64,000 nucleotides of DNA, taken from assembly GCF_964204645.1 (NCBI RefSeq), contig NW_027437459.1, positions 33,690 to 97,689 on the forward strand, read 5' to 3'. Shown one piece after another: positions 25,046-38,284 of this stretch. Each line of letters begins with the position of its first letter. Position 1 is the first letter of the stretch. Below the pieces are notes generated by a model. That model did no database searches and had not been told where the DNA came from. It worked only from the letters and a program-made list of their open reading frames with translations. Source of the DNA: Tubulanus polymorphus (Eukaryota; Nemertea; Palaeonemertea; Tubulaniformes; Tubulanidae). The translations under genes were made by a program, and so were the position numbers.

Positions 25046-28000
25046 TTATGCTCCTGAAGATGATTGACTCGATCTGAAATGATAGGTTAGGTAGACTGAA
25101 CTGATTTCGAGTAGATGGACTGAAAGATACAGATTTTTCTTGCAAAATAGGGTCCTAAAGATGATGAGTTCTATCTTAATTGATGGGTTAGGGTGTACTG
25201 AACTGATTTCAAATAGATAGGTGGAAAGATTAAGAATTTTCTGGTTATTTATGCTCCTGAAGATGATGGACTCGATCTGAAATGATAGGTTAAGGTAAAC
25301 TGAACTGATTTCGAGTAGATGGACTGAAAGATACAGATTTTTCTTGCAAAACAGGGTCCTAAAGATGATGAATTCTATCTTGATTGATGGGTTAAGGCGT
25401 ATTGAACTGATTTCAAATAGATAGGTGGAAAGAATCAGGATTTTCAGGCTGCCTTTGGTTCTGAAGATGATGGACTCAATCTGAAAAGATGGGCTAATGC
25501 GTATTGAACTGATTTCAAATAGATAGGTGGAAAGATTAAGAATTTTCTGGCTATTTATGCTCCTGAAGATGATGGACTCGATCTGAAATGATAGGTTAAG
25601 GTAAACTGAACTGATTTCGAGTAGATGGACTGAAAGATACAAATTTTTCTTGCAAAATAGGGTCCAAAAGATGATGAATTCTATCTTAATTGATGGGTTA
25701 GGGTGTACTGAACTGATTTCAAATAGATAGGTTGAAAGAATCAGAATTTTCGGGCTGCTTTTGGTTCTGAAGATGATGGATTCAATCTGAAAAGATGTGT
25801 TAAGGCGTATTGAACTGATTTCAAATAGATAGGTGGAAAGATTAAGAATTTTCTGGCTATTTATGCTCCTGAAGATGATGGACTCGATCTGAAATGATAG
25901 GTTAAGGTAGACTGAACTGATTCTGAATAGATGGACTGAAAGATACAGATTTTTCTTGCAAAATAGGGTCCTAAAGATGATGAGTTCTATCTTAATTGAT
26001 TGGTTAGGGTGTACTGAACTGATTTCAAATAGATAGGTGGAAAGATTAAGAATTTTCTGGCTATTTATGCTCCTGAAGATGATGGACTCGTTCTGAAATG
26101 ATAGGTTAAGGTAAACTGAACTGATTTCGAGTAGATGGACTGAAAGATACAGATTTTTCTTGCAAAATAGGGTCCTAAAGATGATGAATTCTATCTTAAT
26201 TGATGGGTTAGGGTGTACTGAACTGATTTCAAATAGATAGGTTGAAAGAATCAGAATTTTCTGGCTGCTTTTGGTTCTGAAGATGATGGATTCAATCTGA
26301 AAAGATGTGTTAAGGCGTATTGAACTGATTTAAAATAGATAGGTGGAAAGATTAAGAATTTTCTGGCTATTTATGCTCCTGAAGATGATGGACTCGATCT
26401 GAAATGATAGGTTAAGGTAAACTGAACTGATTTCGAGTAGATGGACTTAAAGATACAGATTTTTCTTGCAAAATAGGGTCCTAAAGATGATGAGTTCTAT
26501 CTTAATTGATGGGTTAGGGTGTACTGAACTGATTTCAAATAGATAGGTTGAAAGATTAAGAATTTTCTGGCTATTTATGCTCCTGAAGATGATGGACTCG
26601 ATCTGAAATGATAGGTTAAGGTAAACTGAATTGATTTCGAGTAGATGGACTGAAAGATACAGATTTTTCTTGCAAAATAGGGTCCTAAAGATGATGAATT
26701 CTATCTTAATTGATGGGTTAGGGTGTACTGAACTGATTTCAAATAGATAGGTTGAAAGAATCAGAATTTTCTGGCTGCTTTTGGTTCTGAAGATGATGGA
26801 TTCAATCTGAAAAGATGTGTTATGGCGTATTGAACTGATTTCAAATAGATAGGTGGAAAGATTAAGAATTTTCTGGCTATTTATGCTCCTGAAGATGATT
26901 GACTCGATCTGAAATGATAGGTTAGGTAGACTGAACTGATTTCGAGTAGATGGACTGAAAGATACAGATTTTTCTTGCAAAATAGGGTCCTAAAGATGAT
27001 GAGTTCTATCTTAATTGATGGGTTAGGGTGTACTGAACTGATTTCAAATAGATAGGTGGAAAGATTAAGAATTTTCTGGTTATTTATGCTCCTGAAGATG
27101 ATGGACTCGATCTGAAATGATAGGTTAAGGTAAACTGAACTGATTTCGAGTAGATGGACTGAAAGATACAGATTTTTCTTGCAAAACAGGGTCCTAAAGA
27201 TGATGAATTCTATCTTGATTGATGGGTTAAGGCGTATTGAACTGATTTCAAATAGATAGGTGGAAAGAATCAGGATTTTCAGGCTGCCTTTGGTTCTGAA
27301 GATGATGGACTCAATCTGAAAAGATGGGCTAATGCGTATTGAACTGATTTCAAATAGATAGGTGGAAAGATTAAGAATTTTCTGGCTATTTATGCTCCTG
27401 AAGATGATGGACTCGATCTGAAATGATAGGTTAAGGTAAACTGAACTGATTTCGAGTAGATGGACTGAAAGATACAAATTTTTCTTGCAAAATAGGGTCC
27501 AAAAGATGATGAATTCTATCTTAATTGATGGGTTAGGGTGTACTGAACTGATTTCAAATAGATAGGTTGAAAGAATCAGAATTTTCGGGCTGCTTTTGGT
27601 TCTGAAGATGATGGATTCAATCTGAAAAGATGTGTTAAGGCGTATTGAACTGATTTCAAATAGATAGGTGGAAAGATTAAGAATTTTCTGGCTATTTATG
27701 CTCCTGAAGATGATGGACTCGATCTGAAATGATAGGTTAAGGTAGACTGAACTGATTCTGAATAGATGGACTGAAAGATACAGATTTTTCTTGCAAAATA
27801 GGGTCCTAAAGATGATGAGTTCTATCTTAATTGATTGGTTAGGGTGTACTGAACTGATTTCAAATAGATAGGTGGAAAGATTAAGAATTTTCTGGCTATT
27901 TATGCTCCTGAAGATGATGGACTCGTTCTGAAATGATAGGTTAAGGTAAACTGAACTGATTTCGAGTAGATGGACTGAAAGATACAGATTTTTCTTGCAA

Positions 28001-28715
28001 AATAGGGTCCTAAAGATGATGAATTCTATCTTAATTGATGGGTTAGGGTGTACTGAACTGATTTCAAATAGATAGGTTGAAAGAATCAGAATTTTCTGGC
28101 TGCTTTTGGTTCTGAAGATGATGGATTCAATCTGAAAAGATGTGTTAAGGCGTATTGAACTGATTTAAAATAGATAGGTGGAAAGATTAAGAATTTTCTG
28201 GCTATTTATGCTCCTGAAGATGATGGACTCGATCTGAAATGATAGGTTAAGGTAAACTGAACTGATTTCGAGTAGATGGACTTAAAGATACAGATTTTTC
28301 TTGCAAAATAGGGTCCTAAAGATGATGAGTTCTATCTTAATTGATGGGTTAGGGTGTACTGAACTGATTTCAAATAGATAGGTTGAAAGATTAAGAATTT
28401 TCTGGCTATTTATGCTCCTGAAGATGATGGACTCGATCTGAAATGATAGGTTAAGGTAAACTGAATTGATTTCGAGTAGATGGACTGAAAGATACAGATT
28501 TTTCTTGCAAAATAGGGTCCTAAAGATGATGAATTCTATCTTAATTGATGGGTTAGGGTGTACTGAACTGATTTCAAATAGATAGGTTGAAAGAATCAGA
28601 ATTTTCTGGCTGCTTTTGGTTCTGAAGATGATGGATTCAATCTGAAAAGATGTGTTAAGGCGTATTGAACTGATTTAAAATAGATAGGTGGAAAGATTAA
28701 GAATTTTCTGGCTAT
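25046..28715 (+). repeat. Tandem pair of 18-monomer repeats, second location
   Basis: The pair is 25046-26880 and 26881-28715, offset 7950 bp from the pair at 17096. The A3 monomers near 25085 and 26920 and the tcaggattttcaggc markers at 25434 and 27269 confirm the 1835-bp period. Confidence 0.86.
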
Positions 28716-29620
28716 TTATGCTCCTGAAGATGATGGACTCGATCTGAAATGATAGGTTAAGGTAAACTGAACGGATTTCGAGTAGATGGACTTAAAGATA
28801 CAGATTTTTCTTGCAAAATAGGGTCCTAAAGATGATGAGTTCTATCTTAATTGATGGGTTAGGGTGTACTGAACTGATTTCAAATAGATAGGTTGAAAGA
28901 TTAAGAATTTTCTGGCTATTTATGCTCCTGAAGATGATGGACTCGATCTGAAATGATAGGTTAAGGTAAACTGAACTGATTTCGAGCAGATGGACTGAAA
29001 GATACAGATTTTTCTTGCAAAATAGGGTCCTAAAGATGATGAATTCTATCTTAATTTATGGGTTAGGGTGAACTGAACTGATTTCAAATAGATAGGTGGA
29101 AAGAATCAGAATTTTCTGGCTGCCTTTGGTTCTGAAGATGATGGACTCAATCTGAAAAGATGGGCTAAGGCGTATTGAACTGATTTCAAATAGATAGGTG
29201 GAAAGATTAAGAATTGTCTGGCTATTTATGCTCCTGAAGATGATGGACTCGATCTGAAATGATAGGTTAAGGTAAACTGAACTGATTTCGAGTAGATGGA
29301 CTGAAAGATACAAATTTTTCTTGCAAAATAGGGTCCTAAAGATGATGAATTCTATCTTAATTGATGGGTTAGGGTGTACTGAACTGATTTCAAATAGATA
29401 GGTTGAAAGAATCAGAATTTTCTGGCTGCTTTTGGTTCTGAAGATGATGGATTCAATCTGAAAAGATGTGTTAAGGCGTATTGAACTGATTTAAAATAGA
29501 TAGGTGGAAAGATTAAGAATTTTCTGGCTATTTATGCTCCTGAAGATGATGGACTCGATCTGAAATGATAGGTTAAGGTAAACTGAACTGATTTCGAGTA
29601 GATGGACTGAAAGATACAGA
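25046..29620 (+). repeat. Conserved 4575-bp block, copy 2
   Basis: This copy has the same length and marker order as 17096-21670 and carries the consensus base at the two positions where copy 1 differs (27965 and 28822). ggtccaaaag markers are at 25661 and 27496, again 1835 bp apart. Confidence 0.88.
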
Positions 29621-32600
29621 TTTTTTCTTGCAAAATAGGGTCCTAAAGATGATGAGTTCTATCTTAATTGATGGGTTAGGGTGTACTGAACTGATTTCAA
29701 ATAGATAGGTTGAAAGATTAAGAATTTTCTGGCTATTTATGCTCCTGAAGATGATGGACTCGATCTGAAATGATAGGTTAAGGTAAACTGAACTGATTTC
29801 GAGCAGATGGACTGAAAGATACAGATCTTTCTTGCAAAATAGGGTCCTAAAGATGATGAATTCTATCTTAATTGATGGGTTAGGGTGAACTGAACTGATT
29901 TCAAATAGATAGGTGGAAAGAATCAGAATTTTCTGGCTGCCTTTGGTTCTGAAGATGATGGACTCAATCTGAAAAGATGGGCTAAGGCGTATTGAACTGA
30001 TTTCAAATAGATAGGTGGAAAGATTAAGAATTTTCTGGCTATTTATGCTCCTGAGGATGATGCACTCGATCTGAAAGGATAGGTTAAGGTAGACTGAACT
30101 GATTTCGAGTAGATGGACTGAAAGATACAGATTTTTCTTGCAAAATAGGGTCCTAAAGATGATGAATTCTATCTTAATTGATGGGTAAGGGTGTACTGAA
30201 CTGATTTCAAATAGATAGGTTGAAAGAATCAGAATTTTCTGGCTGCTTTTGGTTCTGAAGATGATGGATTCAATCTGAAAAGATGTGTTAAGGCGCATTG
30301 AACTGATTTCAAATAGATAGGTGGAAAGATTAAGAATTTTCTGGCTATTTATGCTCCTGAAGATGATGGACTCGATCTGAAATGATAGGTTAAGGTAAAC
30401 TGAACTGATTTCGAGTAGATGGACTGAAAGATACAGATTTTTCTTGCAAAATAGGGTCCTAAAGATGATGAATTCTATCTTAATTGATGGGTTAGGGTGT
30501 ACTGAACTGATTTCAAATAGATAGGTGGAAAGATTAAGAATTTTCTGGCTATTTATGCTCCTGAAGATGATGGACTCGATCTGAAATGATAGGTTAAGGT
30601 AAACTGAACTGATTTCGAGCAGATGGACTGAAAGATACAGATTTTTCTTGCAAAATAGGGTCCTAAGGATGATGAATTCTATCTTAATTGATGGGTTAGG
30701 GTGAACTGAACTGATTTCAAATAGATAGGTGGAAAGAATCAGAATTTTCTGGCTGCCTTTGGTTCTGAAGATGATGGACTCAATCTGAAAAGATGGGCTA
30801 AGGCGTATTGAACTGATTTCAAATAGATAGGTGTAAAGATTAAGAATTTTCTGGCTATTTATGCTCCTGAAGATGATGGACTCGATCTGAAATGATAGGT
30901 TAAGGTAAACTGAACTGATTTCGAGTAGATGGACTGAAAGATACAGATTTTTCTTGCAAAATAGGGTCCTAAAGATGATGAATTCTATCTTAATTGATGG
31001 GTAAGGGTGTACTGAACTGATTTCAAATAGATAGGTTGAAAGAATCAGAATTTTCTGGCTGCTTTTGGTTCTGAAGATGATGGATTCAATCTGAAAAGAT
31101 GTGTTAAGGCGCATTGAACTGATTTCAAATAGATAGGTGGAAAGATTAAGAATTTTCTGGCTATTTATGCTCCTGAAGATGATGGACTCGATCTGAAATG
31201 ATAGGTTAAGGTAAACTGAACTGATTTCGAGTAGATGGACTGAAAGATACAGATTTTTCTTGCAAAATAGGGTCCTAAAGATGATGAATTCTATCTTAAT
31301 TGATGGGTTAGGGTGAACTGAACTGATTTCAAATAGATAGGTGGAAAGAATCAGAATTTTCTGGCTGCCTTTGGTTCTGAAGATGATGGACTCAATCTGA
31401 AAAGATGGGCTAAGGCGTATTGAACTGATTTCAAATAGATAGGTGTAAAGATTAAGAATTTTCTGGCTATTTATGCTCCTGAAGATGATGGACTCGATCT
31501 GAAATGATAGGTTAAGGTAAACTGAACTGATTTCGAGTAGATGGACTGAAAGATACAGATTTTTCTTGCAAAATAGGGTCCTAAAGATGATGAATTCTAT
31601 CTTAATTGATGGGTTAGGGTGTACTGAACTGATTTCAAATAGATAGGTTGAAAGAATCAGAATTTTCTGGCTGCTTTTGGTTCTGAAGATGATGGATTCA
31701 ATCTGAAAAGATGTGTTAAGGCGTATTGAACTGATTTAAAATAGATAGGTGGAAAGATTAAGAATTTTCTGGCTATTTATGCTCCTGAAGATGATGGACT
31801 CGATCTGAAATGATAGGTTAAGGTTGACTGAACTGATTCTGAATAGATGGACTGAAAGATACAGATTTTTCTTGCAAAATAGGGTCCTAAAGATGATGAG
31901 TTCTATCTTAATTGATTGGTTAGGGTGTACTGAACTGATTTCAAATAGATAGGTGGAAAGATTAAGAATTTTCTGTCTATTTATGCTCCTGAAGATGATG
32001 GACTCGATCTGAAATGATAGGTTAAGGTAAACTGAACTGATTTCGAGTAGATGGACTGAAAGATACAGATTTTTCTTGCAAAATAGGGTCCTAAAGATGA
32101 TGAATTCTATCTTAATTGATGGGTTAGGGTGTACTGAACTGATTTCAAATAGATAGGTTGAAAGAATCAGAATTTTCTGGCTGCTTTTGGTTCTGAAGAT
32201 GATGGATTCAATCTGAAAAGATGTGTTAAGGCGTATTGAACTGATTTAAAATAGATAGGTGGAAAGATTAAGAATTTTCTGGCTATTTATGCTCCTGAAG
32301 ATGATGGACTCGATCTGAAATGATAGGTTAAGGTAAACTGAACGGATTTCGAGTAGATGGACTTAAAGATACAGATTTTTCTTGCAAAATAGGGTCCTAA
32401 AGATGATGAGTTCTATCTTAATTGATGGGTTAGGGTGTACTGAACTGATTTCAAATAGATAGGTTGAAAGATTAAGAATTTTCTGGCTATTTATGCTCCT
32501 GAAGATGATGGACTCGATCTGAAATGATAGGTTAAGGTAAACTGAACTGATTTCGAGCAGATGGACTGAAAGATACAGATTTTTCTTGCAAAATAGGGTC

Positions 32601-33191
32601 CTAAAGATGATGAATTCTATCTTAATTTATGGGTTAGGGTGAACTGAACTGATTTCAAATAGATAGGTGGAAAGAATCAGAATTTTCTGGCTGCCTTTGG
32701 TTCTGAAGATGATGGACTCAATCTGAAAAGATGGGCTAAGGCGTATTGAACTGATTTCAAATAGATAGGTGGAAAGATTAAGAATTGTCTGGCTATTTAT
32801 GCTCCTGAAGATGATGGACTCGATCTGAAATGATAGGTTAAGGTAAACTGAACTGATTTCGAGTAGATGGACTGAAAGATACAAATTTTTCTTGCAAAAT
32901 AGGGTCCTAAAGATGATGAATTCTATCTTAATTGATGGGTTAGGGTGTACTGAACTGATTTCAAATAGATAGGTTGAAAGAATCAGAATTTTCTGGCTGC
33001 TTTTGGTTCTGAAGATGATGGATTCAATCTGAAAAGATGTGTTAAGGCGTATTGAACTGATTTAAAATAGATAGGTGGAAAGATTAAGAATTTTCTGGCT
33101 ATTTATGCTCCTGAAGATGATGGACTCGATCTGAAATGATAGGTTAAGGTAAACTGAACTGATTTCGAGTAGATGGACTGAAAGATACAGA
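29621..33191 (+). repeat. Higher-order unit U6, 35 monomers (3571 bp)
   Basis: The length is 35 x 102 + 1, with a single six-T and no A3. The unit lacks the whole tcaggattttcaggc block; its tail (from about 32.34 kb) matches the last part of U5, with gaacggatttcgag at 32342 against 28771. The first part of U7 repeats its order at an offset of 3571 as far as about 35.7 kb. It therefore looks like an internally deleted copy of the longer unit. Confidence 0.87.
30294..31109 (+). repeat. Eight-monomer version of the gcgcattg interval (U6)
   Basis: The gcgcattg markers are 816 bp apart. The trimer carrying tttttgttgc, present in the 1122-bp version, is missing. The same 816-bp form occurs at 33865-34680 in U7, which fits U6 and the beginning of U7 being a tandem duplicate at offset 3571. 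Confidence 0.83.
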
Positions 33192-33864
33192 TTTTTTCTT
33201 GCAAAAAAGGGTCCTAAAGACGATGAGTTCTATCTTAATTGATGGGTTAGGGTGTACTGAACTGATTTCAAATAGATAGGTTGAAAGATTAAGAATTTTC
33301 TGGCTATTTATGCTCCTGAAGATGATGGACTCGATCTGAAATGATAGGTTAAGGTAAACTGAACTGATTTCGAGCAGATGGACTGAAAGATACAGATCTT
33401 TCTTGCAAAATAGGGTCCTAAAGATGATGAATTCTATCTTAATTGATGGGTTAGGGTGAACTGAACTGATTTCAAATAGATAGGTGGAAAGAATCAGAAT
33501 TTTCTGGCTGCCTTTGGTTCTGAAGATGATGGACTCAATCTGAAAAGATGGGCTAAGGCGTATTGAACTGATTTCAAATAGATAGGTGGAAAGATTAAGA
33601 ATTTTCTGGCTATTTATGCTCCTGAGGATGATGCACTCGATCTGAAAGGATAGGTTAAGGTAGACTGAACTGATTTCGAGTAGATGGACTGAAAGATACA
33701 GATTTTTCTTGCAAAATAGGGTCCTAAAGATGATGAATTCTATCTTAATTGATGGGTAAGGGTGTACTGAACTGATTTCAAATAGATAGGTTGAAAGAAT
33801 CAGAATTTTCTGGCTGCTTTTGGTTCTGAAGATGATGGATTCAATCTGAAAAGATGTGTTAAGG

Positions 33865-34680
33865 CGCATTGAACTGATTTCAAATAGATAGGTGGAAAGA
33901 TTAAGAATTTTCTGGCTATTTATGCTCCTGAAGATGATGGACTCGATCTGAAATGATAGGTTAAGGTAAACTGAACTGATTTCGAGTAGATGGACTGAAA
34001 GATACAGATTTTTCTTGCAAAATAGGGTCCTAAAGATGATGAATTCTATCTTAATTGATGGGTTAGGGTGTACTGAACTGATTTCAAATAGATAGGTGGA
34101 AAGATTAAGAATTTTCTGGCTATTTATGCTCCTGAAGATGATGGACTCGATCTGAAATGATAGGTTAAGGTAAACTGAACTGATTTCGAGCAGATGGACT
34201 GAAAGATACAGATTTTTCTTGCAAAATAGGGTCCTAAGGATGATGAATTCTATCTTAATTGATGGGTTAGGGTGAACTGAACTGATTTCAAATAGATAGG
34301 TGGAAAGAATCAGAATTTTCTGGCTGCCTTTGGTTCTGAAGATGATGGACTCAATCTGAAAAGATGGGCTAAGGCGTATTGAACTGATTTCAAATAGATA
34401 GGTGTAAAGATTAAGAATTTTCTGGCTATTTATGCTCCTGAAGATGATGGACTCGATCTGAAATGATAGGTTAAGGTAAACTGAACTGATTTCGAGTAGA
34501 TGGACTGAAAGATACAGATTTTTCTTGCAAAATAGGGTCCTAAAGATGATGAATTCTATCTTAATTGATGGGTAAGGGTGTACTGAACTGATTTCAAATA
34601 GATAGGTTGAAAGAATCAGAATTTTCTGGCTGCTTTTGGTTCTGAAGATGATGGATTCAATCTGAAAAGATGTGTTAAGG
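33865..34680 (+). repeat. Eight-monomer version of the gcgcattg interval (U7)
   Basis: This is the second occurrence of the 816-bp spacing, exactly 3571 bp after the one in U6. It supports a recent duplication of the 35-monomer segment. Confidence 0.83.
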
Positions 34681-36449
34681 CGCATTGAACTGATTTCAAA
34701 TAGATAGGTGGAAAGATTAAGAATTTTCTGGCTATTTATGCTCCTGAAGATGATGGACTCGATCTGAAATGATAGGTTAAGGTAAACTGAACTGATTTCG
34801 AGTAGATGGACTGAAAGATACAGATTTTTCTTGCAAAATAGGGTCCTAAAGATGATGAATTCTATCTTAATTGATGGGTTAGGGTGAACTGAACTGATTT
34901 CAAATAGATAGGTGGAAAGAATCAGAATTTTCTGGCTGCCTTTGGTTCTGAAGATGATGGACTCAATCTGAAAAGATGGGCTAAGGCGTATTGAACTGAT
35001 TTCAAATAGATAGGTGTAAAGATTAAGAATTTTCTGGCTATTTATGCTCCTGAAGATGATGGACTCGATCTGAAATGATAGGTTAAGGTAAACTGAACTG
35101 ATTTCGAGTAGATGGACTGAAAGATACAGATTTTTCTTGCAAAATAGGGTCCTAAAGATGATGAATTCTATCTTAATTGATGGGTTAGGGTGTACTGAAC
35201 TGATTTCAAATAGATAGGTTGAAAGAATCAGAATTTTCTGGCTGCTTTTGGTTCTGAAGATGATGGATTCAATCTGAAAAGATGTGTTAAGGCGTATTGA
35301 ACTGATTTAAAATAGATAGGTGGAAAGATTAAGAATTTTCTGGCTATTTATGCTCCTGAAGATGATGGACTCGATCTGAAATGATAGGTTAAGGTTGACT
35401 GAACTGATTCTGAATAGATGGACTGAAAGATACAGATTTTTCTTGCAAAATAGGGTCCTAAAGATGATGAGTTCTATCTTAATTGATTGGTTAGGGTGTA
35501 CTGAACTGATTTCAAATAGATAGGTGGAAAGATTAAGAATTTTCTGTCTATTTATGCTCCTGAAGATGATGGACTCGATCTGAAATGATAGGTTAAGGTA
35601 AACTGAACTGATTTCGAGTAGATGGACTGAAAGATACAGATTTTTCTTGCAAAATAGGGTCCTAAAGATGATGAATTCTATCTTAATTGATGGGTTAGGG
35701 TGTACTGAACTGATTTCAAATAGATAGGTGGAAAGATTAAGAATTTTCTGGCTATTTATGCTCCTGAAGATGATGGACTCGATCTGAAATGATAGGTTAA
35801 GGTAAACTGAACTTATTTCGAGTAGATGGACTGAAAGATACAGATTTTTCTTGCAAAATAGGGTCCTAAAGATGATGAATTCTATCTTAATTGATGGGTT
35901 AGGGTGTACTGAACTGATTTCAAATAGATAGGTTGAAAGAATCAGAATTTTCTGGCTGCTTTTGGTTCTGAAGATGATGGATTCAATCTGAAAAGATGTG
36001 TTATGGCGTATTGAACTGATTTCAAATAGATAGGTGGAAAGATTAAGAATTTTCTGGCTATTTATGCTCCTGAAGATGATTGACTCGATCTGAAATGATA
36101 GGTTAGGTAGACTGAACTGATTTCGAGTAGATGGACTGAAAGATACAGATTTTTCTTGCAAAATAGGGTCCTAAAGATGATGAGTTCTATCTTAATTGAT
36201 GGGTTAGGGTGTACTGAACTGATTTCAAATAGATAGGTGGAAAGATTAAGAATTTTCTGGTTATTTATGCTCCTGAAGATGATGGACTCGATCTGAAATG
36301 ATAGGTTAAGGTAAACTGAACTGATTTCGAGTAGATGGACTGAAAGATACAGATTTTTCTTGCAAAACAGGGTCCTAAAGATGATGAATTCTATCTTGAT
36401 TGATGGGTTAAGGCGTATTGAACTGATTTCAAATAGATAGGTGGAAAGA

Positions 36450-38284
36450 ATCAGGATTTTCAGGCTGCCTTTGGTTCTGAAGATGATGGACTCAATCTGA
36501 AAAGATGGGCTAATGCGTATTGAACTGATTTCAAATAGATAGGTGGAAAGATTAAGAATTTTCTGGCTATTTATGCTCCTGAAGATGATGGACTCGATCT
36601 GAAATGATAGGTTAAGGTAAACTGAACTGATTTCGAGCAGATGGACTGAAAGATACAGATTTTTCTTGCAAAATAGGGTCCTAAGGATGATGAATTCTAT
36701 CTTAATTGATGGGTTAGGGTGAACTGAACTGATTTCAAATAGATAGGTGGAAAGAATCAGAATTTTCTGGCTGCCTTTGGTTCTGAAGATGATGGACTCA
36801 ATCTGAAAAGATGGGCTAAGGCGTATTGAACTGATTTCAAATAGATAGGTGGAAAGATTAAGAATTTTCTGGCTATTTATGCTCCTGAAGATGATGGACT
36901 CGATCTGAAATGATAGGTTAAGGTAAACTGAACTGATTTCGAGCAGATGGACTGAAAGATACAGATTTTTGTTGCAAAATAGGGTCCTAAAGATGATGAA
37001 TTCTATCTTAATTGATGGGTTAGGGTGAACTGAACTGATTTCAAATAGATAGGTGGAAAGAATCAGAATTTTCTGGCTGCCTTTGGTTCTGAAGATGATG
37101 GACTCAATCTGAAAAGATGGGCTAAGGCGTATTGAACTGATTTCAAATAGATAGGTGTAAAGATTAAGAATTTTCTGGCTATTTATGCTCCTGAAGATGA
37201 TGGACTCGATCTGAAATGATAGGTTAAGGTAAACTGAACTGATTTCGAGTAGATGGACTGAAAGATACAGATTTTTCTTGCAAAATAGGGTCCTAAAGAT
37301 GATGAATTCTATCTTAATTGATGGGTTAGGGTGTACTGAACTGATTTCAAATAGATAGGTGGAAAGATTAAGAATTTTCTGGCTATTTATGCTCCTGAAG
37401 ATGATGGACTCGATCTGAAATGATAGGTTAAGGTTGACTGAACTGATTCTGAATAGATGGACTGAAAGATACAGATTTTTCTTGCAAAATAGGGTCCTAA
37501 AGATGATGAGTTCTATCTTAATTGATTGGTTAGGGTGTACTGAACTGATTTCAAATAGATAGGTGGAAAGATTAAGAATTTTCTGTCTATTTATGCTCCT
37601 GAAGATGATGGACTCGATCTGAAATGATAGGTTAAGGTAAACTGAACTGATTTCGAGTAGATGGACTGAAAGATACAGATTTTTCTTGCAAAATAGGGTC
37701 CTAAAGATGATGAATTCTATCTTAATTGATGGGTTAGGGTGTACTGAACTGATTTCAAATAGATAGGTTGAAAGAATCAGAATTTTCTGGCTGCTTTTGG
37801 TTCTGAAGATGATGGATTCAATCTGAAAAGATGTGTTATGGCGTATTGAACTGATTTCAAATAGATAGGTGGAAAGATTAAGAATTTTCTGGCTATTTAT
37901 GCTCCTGAAGATGATTGACTCGATCTGAAATGATAGGTTAGGTAGACTGAACTGATTTCGAGTAGATGGACTGAAAGATACAGATTTTTCTTGCAAAATA
38001 GGGTCCTAAAGATGATGAGTTCTATCTTAATTGATGGGTTAGGGTGTACTGAACTGATTTCAAATAGATAGGTGGAAAGATTAAGAATTTTCTGGTTATT
38101 TATGCTCCTGAAGATGATGGACTCGATCTGAAATGATAGGTTAAGGTAAACTGAACTGATTTCGAGTAGATGGACTGAAAGATACAGATTTTTCTTGCAA
38201 AACAGGGTCCTAAAGATGATGAATTCTATCTTGATTGATGGGTTAAGGCGTATTGAACTGATTTCAAATAGATAGGTGGAAAGA
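36450..38284 (+). repeat. Recombinant 18-monomer interval
   Basis: The distance between tcaggattttcaggc markers is 1835 bp, as in the true 18-monomer repeats, but the contents differ. After the first marker the array switches, within the A monomer at about 36.54-36.64 kb, to the gagcag / tcctaaggatg / tttttgttgc series normally found in the first half of a unit, and reaches aggttgactg at 37436. There is no ggtccaaaag in the interval. This is the junction expected from out-of-register exchange between the two halves of a unit. Confidence 0.82.

Larger units (their letters stand above)
21671..29620 (+). repeat. Higher-order unit U5, 78 monomers (7950 bp)
   Basis: The length is 78 x 102 - 6 (six-T +1, a 5-bp deletion, two A3 deletions). 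Compared with U4 it has an extra 11 monomers (+1122), lacks an AB dimer (-204) and has the 5-bp deletion. The sum, +913, is exactly the length difference 7950 - 7037. From the first tcaggattttcaggc marker (25434) to its end it has the same length as U4 (4187 bp) and looks almost identical. Confidence 0.9.

Noticed and set aside
21828-25145. Minus-strand open frame of 1105 codons, and similar frames of 82-869 codons, as repeat-protein genes
   Set aside because: They are translations of the satellite. Many open only at TTG or CTG, they overlap and repeat each other, have no unique domain at either end, and stop wherever a one-base indel shifts the register.
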